Assembly: GCF_002483205.1 (NCBI RefSeq)
Contig: NZ_DLHM01000007.1
Location: 1,050,091 to 1,114,090 of the forward strand
Source of the DNA: Flavihumibacter sp. UBA7668
GTDB lineage: Bacteria; Bacteroidota; Bacteroidia; Chitinophagales; Chitinophagaceae
Direction: 5' to 3'
Length of the DNA stretch: 64,000 nt
Below the pieces are notes generated by a model. The model was not told where the DNA came from. It worked only from the letters and a program-made list of their open reading frames with translations, and searched no databases. Below, in pieces: positions 18,801 to 26,727 of this stretch; position 1 is the first letter of the stretch; each line of letters starts with the position of its first letter. Made by a program: the position numbers and the translations under genes.

Positions 18801-19108
18801 CGGTTTTTGTAGAGAGTTGTAAAGTGATGGGAGAGCAGATGGTAAAGATGGGAAATTCAGGCAAGGCCATCGAGACCATCTTTTTGAAGTTAACCGGAAG
18901 ACTGCCAGATGAAAAAGAAAAGGAGATTTTACAGAATGCCAAAACAAAACAGCTGGCGCTTTTCAAAAAGCAGCCAAAGAAATTAAAAGGATGGCTGGAG
19001 GCCGGTCAATATAAAGTGGATGCATCCCTGCCTAAGGAAGAGATTGCTGCAAATGCTGTTGTGGCCAGCCTGATATTAAATGCGGATGCTACCCTCACCA
19101 AACGTTAA
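15857..19108 (+). CDS. Planctomycete-type cytochrome/DUF1549/DUF1553 lipoprotein with LamG-like insert
   Basis: 1083 residues from the ATG at 15857, which yields a lipoprotein signal ending LGIGC. Domains in order: a PSCyt1 c-haem module (KCFACHGPDQAKREAGLRLD near 55), DUF1549 (WIQTPVDAFILKKL near 170 to about 390, with ISCARCHDHKYDPV near 350), a concanavalin/LamG-like domain (LQASLNFDGGHL near 455 to about 670), and DUF1553 (HPLTARVAVNRYWQLFFGKG near 795 to about 1030). It is the first gene of a three-gene operon with DUF1501 and DUF2231-cytochrome genes. The family is linked to polysaccharide metabolism; no reaction is established. Confidence 0.88.
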   Translation: MFQRWLLYVLARPFGLCFLVSFLGIGCSPDLPDEIDQAYKQLPDRVDYNLHVKPILSDKCFACHGPDQAKREAGLRLDLSTAAFAELPETPGKVAIDPGNLTNSELFHRILSEDHDYRMPTPESNLQLSTEEKAILIKWIKQGAEYQPHWSFVSPTKPAIPTVQQKEWIQTPVDAFILKKLKEKKLSPAERTSKELLLRRLSLDLTGLPPTLDEISAFLNDNSPKAVEKQVDRLLQSPQFGEKMAVDWLDLARFADSHGYTVDGLRDVSAYRDWVITSFNRNMPYNEFIEWQLAGDLLPNPTNEMKIATAFNRMHPQNLEGGVIEEEFQTEYVVDRVNTVGTAFLGLTISCARCHDHKYDPVSQKNFYELYSFFNTVQEAGQISIDLTMPSPSMLLTDKEKDNILAILKQKIKEQEKKLRTNQEAYTKEAEQWINQEKYKSMQQAGIPVTGLQASLNFDGGHLRSGGGSSKITAAMKRDLSYSAGDPPKFTSSPQGKALVLNGDEWLDLTPVGAFKRNDPFTISINCWIPKDFKEGVIFHKTIAERLFNYRGYHLYFKNDQLEMGISHAAPSNALTKISKLPIPKEEWIQLTMTYDGSAHATGMQLYLNGKPIHMEITMDQLTKDILPPWNAKLGLQVGAWDRGLGFKNGKVEEVVVYDRALSSLELLQLGNPKEWKSLISKPASGLTANERTLLQDYYLVTQIPALKQEEAILKTTRQELTDTLTRIPELMIMQESKQPKKSYILDRGQYDAKAAEVFPNTPEAIFPYDSTLPKNRLGLAYWLTDPKHPLTARVAVNRYWQLFFGKGLVKTTEDFGNQGSLPSHPELLDWLAVSFTESGWDLKQLIRQLVLSSTYAQSSIGSEKSRQLDPENLYLSHASPIRLSAEMLRDNALAASGLLERSIGGKSIKPYQPAGLWEINNTSYQADTGSSVYRRSLYVLIKRSVPNPTLTTFDAGDRSYCVVRRQATNTPLQALVTLNDPVFVESCKVMGEQMVKMGNSGKAIETIFLKLTGRLPDEKEKEILQNAKTKQLALFKKQPKKLKGWLEAGQYKVDASLPKEEIAANAVVASLILNADATLTKR

Positions 19109-19111
19109 ATT

Positions 19112-20632
19112 ATGTGTGATTCTCATAGCTCTCCAAAACCACCCGGATGGTCGCCCGAACTGGATCAGTTGCAAAAGCAATTGGACCGTCGTCGTTTCCT
19201 CAGTCGAACCGCGATGGGGTTGGGTTCCATTGCGCTGGGTTCGTTGATGGGCAATACCCTGTTGGGAAAATCCATCTGTAAAATCGCAACAGAAGATGCA
19301 TCACTCAGTCTGGAGCAGGAAATTTTGCAGGCGATTCCACACCTCCTCCCCAAGGCAAAAAGAGTAGTATACCTGTTCATGAGTGGAGGGCCATCACAAT
19401 TTGAAACCTTTGATTACAAACCGAAACTGCTGGATATGTTCGGGCAACCACTGCCGGATTCAGTACGTCAGGGACAACGATTAACCGGTATGAGCGCGGG
19501 ACAGGCAATCCTGCCGGTGGTGCCATCCATTTACAAGTTTAACCAATATGGGCAGTCGAATACCTGGGTCAGTGAGTTGCTGCCACATACAGCGCAGGTA
19601 GTAGATGATCTTTGCATTATCAAGAGTGTGCATTCAGAGGCGATCAATCATGATCCTGCCATCACTTTTTTTCAAACGGGAAATCAATTACCGGGCAGGC
19701 CTTCGATTGGGTCCTGGATCAGTTATGGATTAGGAACAGACAACCAGAATTTGCCATCCTTTATCGTACTGGTATCCAAAAATGCAGTGAAAGATCAGCC
19801 TCTGTATGCGCGCTTATGGGGTAATGGATTTTTGGCAAGTGAACACCAGGGTGTACAGTTCAGAGCGGGTAAGGATCCTGTGTTATTCCTGGATAATCCG
19901 GAAGGTTACGATGGCGAAGACAGGGAGGAAATGTTGCAATCACTGAAAGAATTAAACACCTATCAAAACGAAGTGAACAAGGATCCGGAAGTGGATGCAA
20001 GAATTGCCCAGTATGAAATGGCCTATCGCATGCAGACCTCCATACCTGATGTAATGAGCGTGAAAGATGAGCCCGATGAAGTATTTGAGTTGTATGGTCC
20101 GGATAGCCGGGATTCCGGTACTTATGCAGCGAATTGCATACTGGCGCGTAAACTGCTGGAGAAGGATGTGAAATTTGTACAACTCTACCACCAGGGATGG
20201 GATCATCATGGTGGTCTGCCCGCTGGTATGGCCAAGCAATGCAAAGACACAGATCAGGCAACTGCCGCATTGATAAAAGATTTGAAACGAAGAGGTTTGC
20301 TGGAAGATACACTCGTGATTTGGGGAGGTGAATTTGGTCGAACCGTGTATTCACAAGGCAAATTATTCCCGGATAATTACGGAAGGGATCATCACCCGCG
20401 CAATTTTACCATGTGGATGGCAGGTGCTGGTGTGAAAGCCGGATTCAGTTATGGTGAAACGGATGATTTCAGTTATAATATAGTAAAGGATCCGGTACAT
20501 GTGCACGATTTCCAGGCTACTCTCTTACACATACTGGGTATTGATCATGAACGGTTTACTTATAAATATCAGGGCAGAAGATTTCGGCTCACTGATGTAC
20601 ACGGCCATGTTATAAAAGAACTATTAAGTTAA
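19112..20632 (+). CDS. DUF1501 family protein, sulfatase-like fold, exported
   Basis: 506 residues. The leader has DRRRFLSRTAMGLGSIALGSLMG near residues 29-50, a twin-arginine-like signal set behind a longer soluble N-terminus. The DUF1501 body contains VVYLFMSGGPSQFETFDYKP near 88, HDPAITFFQTG near 185, YHQGWDHHGGLP near 355, GGEFGRTVYS near 407 and GRDHHPRNFTMWMAGAGVK near 425, a metal-binding pattern recalling the alkaline phosphatase/sulfatase superfamily. It begins 3 bp after the DUF1549/DUF1553 gene, its usual partner, and is followed 1 bp later by the cytochrome-LRR gene. Confidence 0.88.
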   Translation: MCDSHSSPKPPGWSPELDQLQKQLDRRRFLSRTAMGLGSIALGSLMGNTLLGKSICKIATEDASLSLEQEILQAIPHLLPKAKRVVYLFMSGGPSQFETFDYKPKLLDMFGQPLPDSVRQGQRLTGMSAGQAILPVVPSIYKFNQYGQSNTWVSELLPHTAQVVDDLCIIKSVHSEAINHDPAITFFQTGNQLPGRPSIGSWISYGLGTDNQNLPSFIVLVSKNAVKDQPLYARLWGNGFLASEHQGVQFRAGKDPVLFLDNPEGYDGEDREEMLQSLKELNTYQNEVNKDPEVDARIAQYEMAYRMQTSIPDVMSVKDEPDEVFELYGPDSRDSGTYAANCILARKLLEKDVKFVQLYHQGWDHHGGLPAGMAKQCKDTDQATAALIKDLKRRGLLEDTLVIWGGEFGRTVYSQGKLFPDNYGRDHHPRNFTMWMAGAGVKAGFSYGETDDFSYNIVKDPVHVHDFQATLLHILGIDHERFTYKYQGRRFRLTDVHGHVIKELLS

Positions 20633-20633
20633 T

Positions 20634-21962
20634 ATGCTGCTGGATATAAGCAATTTTCTGGGACGCTTGCACCCTGTACTGGTACATCTGCCTATTGGTT
20701 TTTTGGTAGTACTGGCAGCCTTCGATTTGTTTTCCTATTCAAAGCGGTTTAAGTACCTCCAGGCCGTACTACCATTACTTACCTTATTCAGTTTTGTGGC
20801 TGCCGTATTGGCGGCTGTTTTCGGGTATTTGTTATCGTTAGAAGGGGATTATCCGCAGCAACTATTGGCGAATCATCGAAATGGTGGCTGGTTGTTGTTG
20901 ATAAGTACGGGTTGTATTGCGGTGATATTTTATACATCCTTACGAAAACGCAGACATATTCCACCAGTTTTTCAGTCATCCGGCTTTCTTCTCTTGTTAT
21001 TTTTAACGGTTTATGTCGGACATCAGGGGGGCAATCTCACACATGGGGAAGATTATTTAAGCTGGGATCTGCTGCAGGAGAAAAAAAGGCCGCGTCCTGA
21101 TAGTTTGAGTGCTGTTCTGGTTTATGAGGACCTGATTCAACCACTGTTAATAAAACGCTGTTCACAATGCCATCGCGATAGCAAGCGAAAGGGACAGTTA
21201 TCTGTACGCACGATTGCCGATTTGATAAAGGGCGGTAAAACCGGTCCGGCAGTTGTTCCTGGCAAACCCGGAGAAAGTGAACTGATGCATCGGATTTTAT
21301 TAGATCCGTCAGATAAGAAGTTTATGCCAACAGATGGTAAAACACCGTTGACGAAGGATGAAACAGCTTTACTGAACTGGTGGATTGAAAAGGGAAAAGC
21401 CGCAGTTGAAATTCAGGTCGGATCATTGCCTGATACTTCTAAAATCAGACAGATAGCTGCGGTTACATTTGGGTTCGGACAAACATCAGGTACGTTTTCG
21501 CAAGCTGAATCCGGAAGGTCAAAGTATACGGATGTTCCGGTTCAAATTGATACGCTTGCTATCCGGCAATTAAGGAAAGAGGGCTTTTATGTAAGGATAC
21601 TGCTACATGACCCGGTATTGCTGGATATTACACTTCCTCCAGGTCATCAGGGAGCATGGCTTTCAGCAGAGCAGGCGTTTGGGAAGTTGGCTAAACATGT
21701 GCTTTGGCTCAATCTGTCTTCCAGCAATCTGAACGAGCAGCACCTAAAAGGCATAATAGCTTGTTCCAATCTTGAAAAATTGCGGCTGGACAAAAATCCG
21801 GTGGGAGACAGTCTGTATGTTTTGCTTAAGCCCCTGCATCATCTGGAAGCGTTGAATATTTCTGAAACATCCGTTACTGCCGCCGGCGAGGAACTGTTGC
21901 AGCAGTTGCCAGGACTAAAACGCATTTATAGACGTCAGACAGGTGTTAGAACACAGTTCTAA
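20634..21962 (+). CDS. DUF2231 membrane protein fused to c-haem module and leucine-rich tail
   Basis: 442 residues. The N-terminal 145 residues carry four membrane helices with DUF2231-like GRLHPVLVHLPIGFLVVLAA near 10. A PSCyt1-type c-haem module follows with CSQCH near 178 and FMPTDGKTPLTKDE near 230. The C-terminal 110 residues contain leucine-rich repeats (VLWLNLSSSNLNEQHLKG, NLEKLRLDKNPVGD). It ends the three-gene operon and probably anchors or passes electrons for the two upstream proteins. The final residues RQTGVRTQF are encoded inside a palindrome, so the stop codon lies within the hairpin. Confidence 0.8.
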   Translation: MLLDISNFLGRLHPVLVHLPIGFLVVLAAFDLFSYSKRFKYLQAVLPLLTLFSFVAAVLAAVFGYLLSLEGDYPQQLLANHRNGGWLLLISTGCIAVIFYTSLRKRRHIPPVFQSSGFLLLLFLTVYVGHQGGNLTHGEDYLSWDLLQEKKRPRPDSLSAVLVYEDLIQPLLIKRCSQCHRDSKRKGQLSVRTIADLIKGGKTGPAVVPGKPGESELMHRILLDPSDKKFMPTDGKTPLTKDETALLNWWIEKGKAAVEIQVGSLPDTSKIRQIAAVTFGFGQTSGTFSQAESGRSKYTDVPVQIDTLAIRQLRKEGFYVRILLHDPVLLDITLPPGHQGAWLSAEQAFGKLAKHVLWLNLSSSNLNEQHLKGIIACSNLEKLRLDKNPVGDSLYVLLKPLHHLEALNISETSVTAAGEELLQQLPGLKRIYRRQTGVRTQF

Positions 21963-21976
21963 CACCTGTCTGACGT
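21932..21976. repeat. 21-bp inverted repeat between convergent genes, probable bidirectional terminator
   Basis: Arms 21932-21952 and 21956-21976 are perfect inverted repeats with a 3-base loop. The right arm contains gttctaacacctgtctgac, which recurs exactly at 26586-26604. The hairpin covers the stop codon of the plus-strand gene and touches the stop of the convergent minus-strand gene at 21977. It may act as a terminator in both directions, although it lacks long T-runs, and may be a copy of a dispersed palindromic repeat. Confidence 0.75.
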
Positions 21977-23041
21977 TTAACCTTTCCTGGAGGCTTGAAT
22001 TTTCTTTACAAAACTATCCGCGAAATTTTCCAGTGCTTTTTTAACTGCGGATATATAAGCAGATTTGGTGGTTGAAACTACTACCGGTACCGCATTGAAA
22101 TCTTTGGCAAAGATGTTTTCCTTTTTATTCAGGACTTTTTTGGTTGGATCCTGCGTAACATTGGTTGCGAATTTTACATCTGCAGAAATATCGCTATCGA
22201 ATAGAATCTGATCAGTTTGCATCTTCTCATTGTAGAAAAAGATACGTCCTCCAATCGGTTTGCCATCCCATGCTGTACCACCCAGAACTTTGACATTTTC
22301 TTCAACCGTTGAATTGAAGGAAAAATCACGGGTTTTCGTAATTCTATAAACAAAAGGCGCCAGACTTCTGGTATACTGACTTGTTTTTACATCGCCATCC
22401 ATTTTGATATCAGCAAAATCAACTACCAGGTGTACGATAGCCAGGTCTGCTTTTAAGTCGTCCGAAAACCGACTTGCTTTTTTGGCTCTTCCAAATGCAA
22501 ATCCAAGATTCATTGTTTTGGTTGGATCGTAATTCAATAAGGTATTGCCTTCATATGCATTTACTGTAGTATATACCTGACCTCTACGCTGGCTTTCCTG
22601 TTGCATTTTTTCCTCTTCTTTTTTATCTTCCTGATCTTTGTAAAAATCTTGCGAAGCAACTGTTGCCCAATCCACTGTTTTAATTCCTTCCTTATTACAG
22701 GCAGCTAATAAATAGGTATAAAACCCATTGGTCAATTGCTGATAATCTTCCTGAGTCAGCTCCACATCTGTAATATCAAGATAAGAAGTTACCCTGCCCG
22801 CTACTGATCCTCCACCATGTTTTCGACCTCCCAACGCGCCACGTTCATTCTTGAACATCTCCCTGGTTGTTGCCGTTTTGTATAAAATGGTAACCTGTGG
22901 AAAAGCAAGCGACTCAATTTTAGGAACAATGGTTTTCTTACCCATTGCACCACCTCCAACTATTTTTAGGGCATCCGGATTTACCTGGGCCATCAATGGG
23001 GAGGCAGCTAACAGCATTGCTGCTACTAAATTGTATTTCAT
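21977..23041 (-). CDS. Secreted protein of unknown function
   Basis: 354 residues with a Sec signal peptide (MKYNLVAAMLLAASPLMAQ). The mature part has a KEEEKMQQESQRRGQ charged stretch near residue 140 and alternating strand patterns such as LAIVHLVVDFADIKMDG and IGGRIFFYNEKMQTDQILFDSD. A C-terminal amphipathic helix (AVKKALENFADSFVKKIQ) ends the protein. I recognise no family. It lies 13 bp downstream of another secreted gene of the same strand, and the two probably form an operon. A periplasmic or outer-membrane-associated role is likely from the signal only. Confidence 0.7.
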   Translation of the reverse strand: MKYNLVAAMLLAASPLMAQVNPDALKIVGGGAMGKKTIVPKIESLAFPQVTILYKTATTREMFKNERGALGGRKHGGGSVAGRVTSYLDITDVELTQEDYQQLTNGFYTYLLAACNKEGIKTVDWATVASQDFYKDQEDKKEEEKMQQESQRRGQVYTTVNAYEGNTLLNYDPTKTMNLGFAFGRAKKASRFSDDLKADLAIVHLVVDFADIKMDGDVKTSQYTRSLAPFVYRITKTRDFSFNSTVEENVKVLGGTAWDGKPIGGRIFFYNEKMQTDQILFDSDISADVKFATNVTQDPTKKVLNKKENIFAKDFNAVPVVVSTTKSAYISAVKKALENFADSFVKKIQASRKG

Positions 23042-23054
23042 ATAATTGATTGTT

Positions 23055-23840
23055 TTAAAGACTCAGACCTAAAGAAAAATCAAATCGACCCGCTTTGTCT
23101 TTTTCTACCCCGGTATCGAGCATTCGTACCAGCCGAACACCTGCAAAGAGTCGTTGCGTAGTATTTAATTGAGCAGCAAATGTTGCAAAAACTGGTTTAG
23201 GGTAACCGGGTGTTTCCTTATAGTTTGTTGAAGGATCGGTAACTTTTACAAGGGAAATATCTACGGCGCCTGATAAATCAAGCCAGGCTTTTTTGTGCAC
23301 GCCTTTTGTTACCATAACAGATGGGCCAAGGGTCAGATAATAACCGGCCGGATCATATATTCGGGGATTGCCATTTACCCTGACACGCTTGCTTGCAAAG
23401 AGGTAATCACCAAATGAAACTCCAGGAGATACAAGCATTCTGGGCCGACTGATCGCATTTATATAAACCTGATGCCAACCGATTAAACCGCTCCCGAATG
23501 TAAGTTCCGTTGTTCTTTTGGAAGATGGTGCTTTTTTGTTATTCCATAATGCCGGACCATCCGTGGCCAATAAATATATCAGATCGCTTAAGGAGGGATG
23601 ATCAAACCGCCACCGCAATCCTTTTTTCTTGTAGGAATCATCGCGAATGCTGAATCCGATAGATGGGTAAGTTTGAGGGTCAACATATTTTCCATCAGTT
23701 GATGTAAAACGGACATACACCAGAAACCACTGGTTTATAAAGGGATTTTGTTTCTTCTTATTTCGAAATTTTGCAAATTCCTGGGCATAATTGGGCAGGA
23801 AACAGGATAATAGCAGAGCTATTAAAACCAGCCTTTTCAT
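23055..23840 (-). CDS. Secreted or outer-membrane protein of unknown function
   Basis: 261 residues with a signal peptide (RLVLIALLLSCFLPNYAQ). Alternating polar and aromatic residues, for example WFLVYVRFTSTDGKY, LTFGSGLIGWHQVYINA and SPGVSFGDYLFASKRVRV, and a C-terminal RFDFSLGLSL with a terminal hydrophobic residue suggest a small outer-membrane beta-barrel. No family is recognised. Its stop is 13 bp before the start of the secreted gene at 21977-23041, pointing to a two-gene operon. Confidence 0.7.
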   Translation of the reverse strand: MKRLVLIALLLSCFLPNYAQEFAKFRNKKKQNPFINQWFLVYVRFTSTDGKYVDPQTYPSIGFSIRDDSYKKKGLRWRFDHPSLSDLIYLLATDGPALWNNKKAPSSKRTTELTFGSGLIGWHQVYINAISRPRMLVSPGVSFGDYLFASKRVRVNGNPRIYDPAGYYLTLGPSVMVTKGVHKKAWLDLSGAVDISLVKVTDPSTNYKETPGYPKPVFATFAAQLNTTQRLFAGVRLVRMLDTGVEKDKAGRFDFSLGLSL

Positions 23841-23929
23841 AGTACGATCATTTCCTGTAAACCTACAAACCAGTCAGGAGAAGCTAAATCCGTATCTATG
23901 CTGAATTTTTATCCGTGGAAGTACGTAGA

Positions 23930-24571
23930 TCAGAGCAAAAAATGGTCACGGGCATAAGCAAGTAAAGCGGTTGTGTTGACCGTTTTGGTTTTACGGAGCA
24001 GATTTGTACGATGAGTTTCCACTGTGCGTTCACTAATAAACAAGGCTGATGCTATTTCTTTACTGGTGAATGCTTTTGCCAATAAGTTTAGAATTTCTTT
24101 TTCACGTCCTGTTAGTTGAAAATTTTCCTGTTGCTTTTGTAAACGACCCATAGATTTTATCAGTTCACTACTAAAGTAGGACCCCCCATTCATCACCAGT
24201 TCAATGGCTATTTGCAATTCCTGTTCCGGATTTTGTTTAAGAACAAAACCAGAAATTCCACCCTGTAATGCATCCTGTACAATTTTTGGCGAATCGTGCA
24301 TACTTAATACAATTATTTTGATAGTTGGGTTACAAGTTCGAACAGCTATAAAAAAATCAATTGGATCTCTCCCCGGCATGTGGTAATCGGCAATTAAAAT
24401 TTCAGGCAATAACTCAATCGTATCATTCAGCATTGCCAACTGTAGTTGATTCAGCAGATCTTCCTGTTCATAAAAAACCCTGGTGCAGTGTAGTTCACTT
24501 AATAATGCTGCAATTCCATTTGCTACAACTTTATGGTCGTCTATTACCCAGATGCATAACCGCTTTTTCAT
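23930..24571 (-). CDS. NarL/FixJ-type response regulator
   Basis: 213 residues from the ATG at 24571, which overlaps the stop of the sensor kinase gene in ATGA form; the open frame extends upstream but that part is antisense-like and not regulator sequence. The receiver domain has VIDDHK near residue 9, phospho-acceptor Asp62 in IADYHMPG, VLSMHDSP and the Lys in VLKQNPEQ. The LuxR HTH follows near 145-210 with LTGREKEILNLLAKAFTSKEIA and RTVETHRTNLLRKT. Translational coupling makes it the partner of the kinase at 24568-26526. Target genes are unknown; the closest divergent gene is the permease at 26728. Confidence 0.93.
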   Translation of the reverse strand: MKKRLCIWVIDDHKVVANGIAALLSELHCTRVFYEQEDLLNQLQLAMLNDTIELLPEILIADYHMPGRDPIDFFIAVRTCNPTIKIIVLSMHDSPKIVQDALQGGISGFVLKQNPEQELQIAIELVMNGGSYFSSELIKSMGRLQKQQENFQLTGREKEILNLLAKAFTSKEIASALFISERTVETHRTNLLRKTKTVNTTALLAYARDHFLL

Positions 24572-26526
24572 GCTGCTTTTTTTCTGATCTCTAATGTAAA
24601 CATGCTGCCTTTTTTTCCTGCCTTTGCATCCACCCAAACAGTTCCGCCAATCAATTTTGCACGGGTATTTATATTTGTCCATCCCTGCCCGGAGGAAGAG
24701 AATAAAACTGCCGGATCGAATCCATTTCCGTCATCTTCAATTGTTACCAGTAAAGAATCCGAATCAGAAGACAATTGAAGCTCTACCTGACCTGCATCTG
24801 CATATTTCACAATATTATTGATCCATTCCTGCACGATGCGGTAAATATGTACCTGTTGATCTTCCGGTCCATTAAATCCCTGCATCATGGAATGAAACCG
24901 GATTGGTAAGCCGGTATTTTTTTCAACAAAATGACTGTATTCAGATAAAGCCGGTTCCAGTCCCCCTTTTGATAAAGCAGCAGGCATTAAATCAAAGGCT
25001 ACCATCCGAATCTCTTCCTGTAATTGTTGTACGAGAGGAACAGTATTACTGCGCTCTTTATCCTTAAGAAGCTGCAATCGGAGAGAAGTAACGATTTGCC
25101 CCAACCCATCATGTATATCTGCTGCAATCCTGCTACGTTCCTGTTCTGTAACCCGCATTACGGTTTTTACTCTTTCTGTTTCAGCCTCCTGTATAAGGTT
25201 CATTTGCCGCTGACGTCCTCTTTGTTGGAAATATGCAAATATGGAAATAAACAATAATAACAAAAGTACAAGGCTGACTATTATCCATTTACGTTGCAGC
25301 AATTCCAGGCCTGCTTCCTTTAATACAATTTCCTGTTCAGCGAGTTGTTTGTCTTTCAGTGCTGTTTCATATCGTACCTGCATTGCTTCCCTGGCAAAAA
25401 CCTGTTCTTCCTGATAAACAGAGTCTTTCCATTGATATGCCTGTTCAAGGTGTTTGTTGGCCATCGCGGCGTTACCTAATCCTTTCCATGCGGTAGACAA
25501 ATTGCTTTGGAGATGCATTAATTGTGTAAATGAGCGGGTTGTTAAAGCCAGACTATCAGCTCTTTTTCCAAACATTATGGCTTCCTGGTAAGCGGACCTG
25601 TTATTAGATAAATCACTCAGATTTATAAACACATCTGTGAGGCGATATTTATTTTTTGCCTCCAATGCGGCGGAGAGTGCTTTTTTCATTAACTGGTCGG
25701 CTTGTTCATAAAATCCTTGTCGTTTAAATACCTGTGCCCGGGTCATCAAAATAGAATAATGGTCCACAGCAGCCGGACTGGGGCTAAACAAAAGAGCGGA
25801 ATCGAGATATGAAATTGCCATCTTGTACTGTTCTTTGTTCTTATACAGAATGGCAATATTTCCATAAAGGCGCCCCAGCCCTACGCTGTCTTTAGCTATC
25901 TTTTTCAGTTCAGCACTTTTGATATAATAACGAAGCGCTTCATCTGGTTTTTTCCCTTCTGCCAGCACTCCTCCAAGGTTTAGATAGGTTCGTGATAATT
26001 CCAGTTCTGTTGCGTTTGCTTTGATTTTGGCGTCCAGACTTTTGAAATAAGCTTCAATTGCTTCTTCCTGTAATCCCAGATTGGTGGCTGAATTTCCGAT
26101 AAGGTTGTATAATTTCCCCATTAAAGAGGCATCATCAGTAATACCAATGGCCTCCATTCCACTGCTATAGGCTTTTCTGTCTTCACCGCGGACTGCCCAG
26201 AAATAAGTGCGCCTGTAAATAAAATCGGCTTTTGTTTTAGAGCGTTTTTTCTTATCCGCGATTGCGATTCCAGCTTGAAGTAACTCGAATGCAGCTTCAT
26301 CTTTTTCCTGTTTGAATAGGGCAAGTGCACGATTGGAAATGATTTTTAACTGCAGGCTGTCGGTTAGTTTTTCCTTTAAAATCAGAAGGTATAAACTATC
26401 CGCAGTTCCTGATTTCCCGCTGTCCAATAATGAATCTGCCAGTGTTAACCGCTCCAGCGTCAATTTATCCTGTGCCACAAGAGGATGCATGGAACAACAA
26501 GCCAGCAGTAAAAAAAGTAGTTTCAT
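24568..26526 (-). CDS. TPR-containing sensor histidine kinase (HisKA_3 family)
   Basis: 652 residues. A signal peptide (LLFLLLACCSMHPLVAQ) is followed by tetratricopeptide repeats to about residue 380 (for example LYNLIGNSATNLGLQEEAIEAYFKS-like units), a coiled segment, one membrane helix (IIVSLVLLLLLFISIFAYF near 415-435), then a HisKA_3 domain with phospho-acceptor His472 in AADIHDGLGQ and a HATPase domain with DDGNGFDP and GQGWTNINTRAKLIGG. The periplasmic TPR region is the likely sensor. This architecture is common in Bacteroidota. It is co-transcribed with the regulator at 23930-24571. Confidence 0.92.
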   Translation of the reverse strand: MKLLFLLLACCSMHPLVAQDKLTLERLTLADSLLDSGKSGTADSLYLLILKEKLTDSLQLKIISNRALALFKQEKDEAAFELLQAGIAIADKKKRSKTKADFIYRRTYFWAVRGEDRKAYSSGMEAIGITDDASLMGKLYNLIGNSATNLGLQEEAIEAYFKSLDAKIKANATELELSRTYLNLGGVLAEGKKPDEALRYYIKSAELKKIAKDSVGLGRLYGNIAILYKNKEQYKMAISYLDSALLFSPSPAAVDHYSILMTRAQVFKRQGFYEQADQLMKKALSAALEAKNKYRLTDVFINLSDLSNNRSAYQEAIMFGKRADSLALTTRSFTQLMHLQSNLSTAWKGLGNAAMANKHLEQAYQWKDSVYQEEQVFAREAMQVRYETALKDKQLAEQEIVLKEAGLELLQRKWIIVSLVLLLLLFISIFAYFQQRGRQRQMNLIQEAETERVKTVMRVTEQERSRIAADIHDGLGQIVTSLRLQLLKDKERSNTVPLVQQLQEEIRMVAFDLMPAALSKGGLEPALSEYSHFVEKNTGLPIRFHSMMQGFNGPEDQQVHIYRIVQEWINNIVKYADAGQVELQLSSDSDSLLVTIEDDGNGFDPAVLFSSSGQGWTNINTRAKLIGGTVWVDAKAGKKGSMFTLEIRKKAA

Positions 26527-26539
26527 TTTATTTTTTTAA

Positions 26540-26606
26540 GTGTCAGACACCAGTTAGTACAAGTGTCTGACACGTCTCTAACAGTGTTCTAACACCTGTC
26601 TGACAC
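26540..26606. repeat. Cluster of palindromic repeats upstream of the sensor kinase and permease genes
   Basis: gtgtcagacac (26540-26550) is the reverse complement of gtgtctgacac (26563-26573), and gttctaacacctgtctgac (26586-26604) is identical to part of the palindrome at 21932-21976. The element lies in the 201-bp gap between divergent genes, 14 bp before the kinase start on the minus strand. It could be a dispersed REP-like element, or a regulator binding site. Confidence 0.7.
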
Positions 26607-26727
26607 CTACCGTACGAAATTGAACGGAAAACCGTCCGTTTTCGAACAGTAAGGATGAAAATATATGGTTCAAAATACTGAAAATCAATTAAATAAAAAT
26701 TGGCATTTCTGTTGTCGAAGGAAATCT

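Noticed and set aside
24572..24682. Longer N-terminus for the response regulator
   Set aside because: The extra residues are not receiver-domain sequence and lie inside the kinase gene; the ATGA overlap at 24571 gives the family start.
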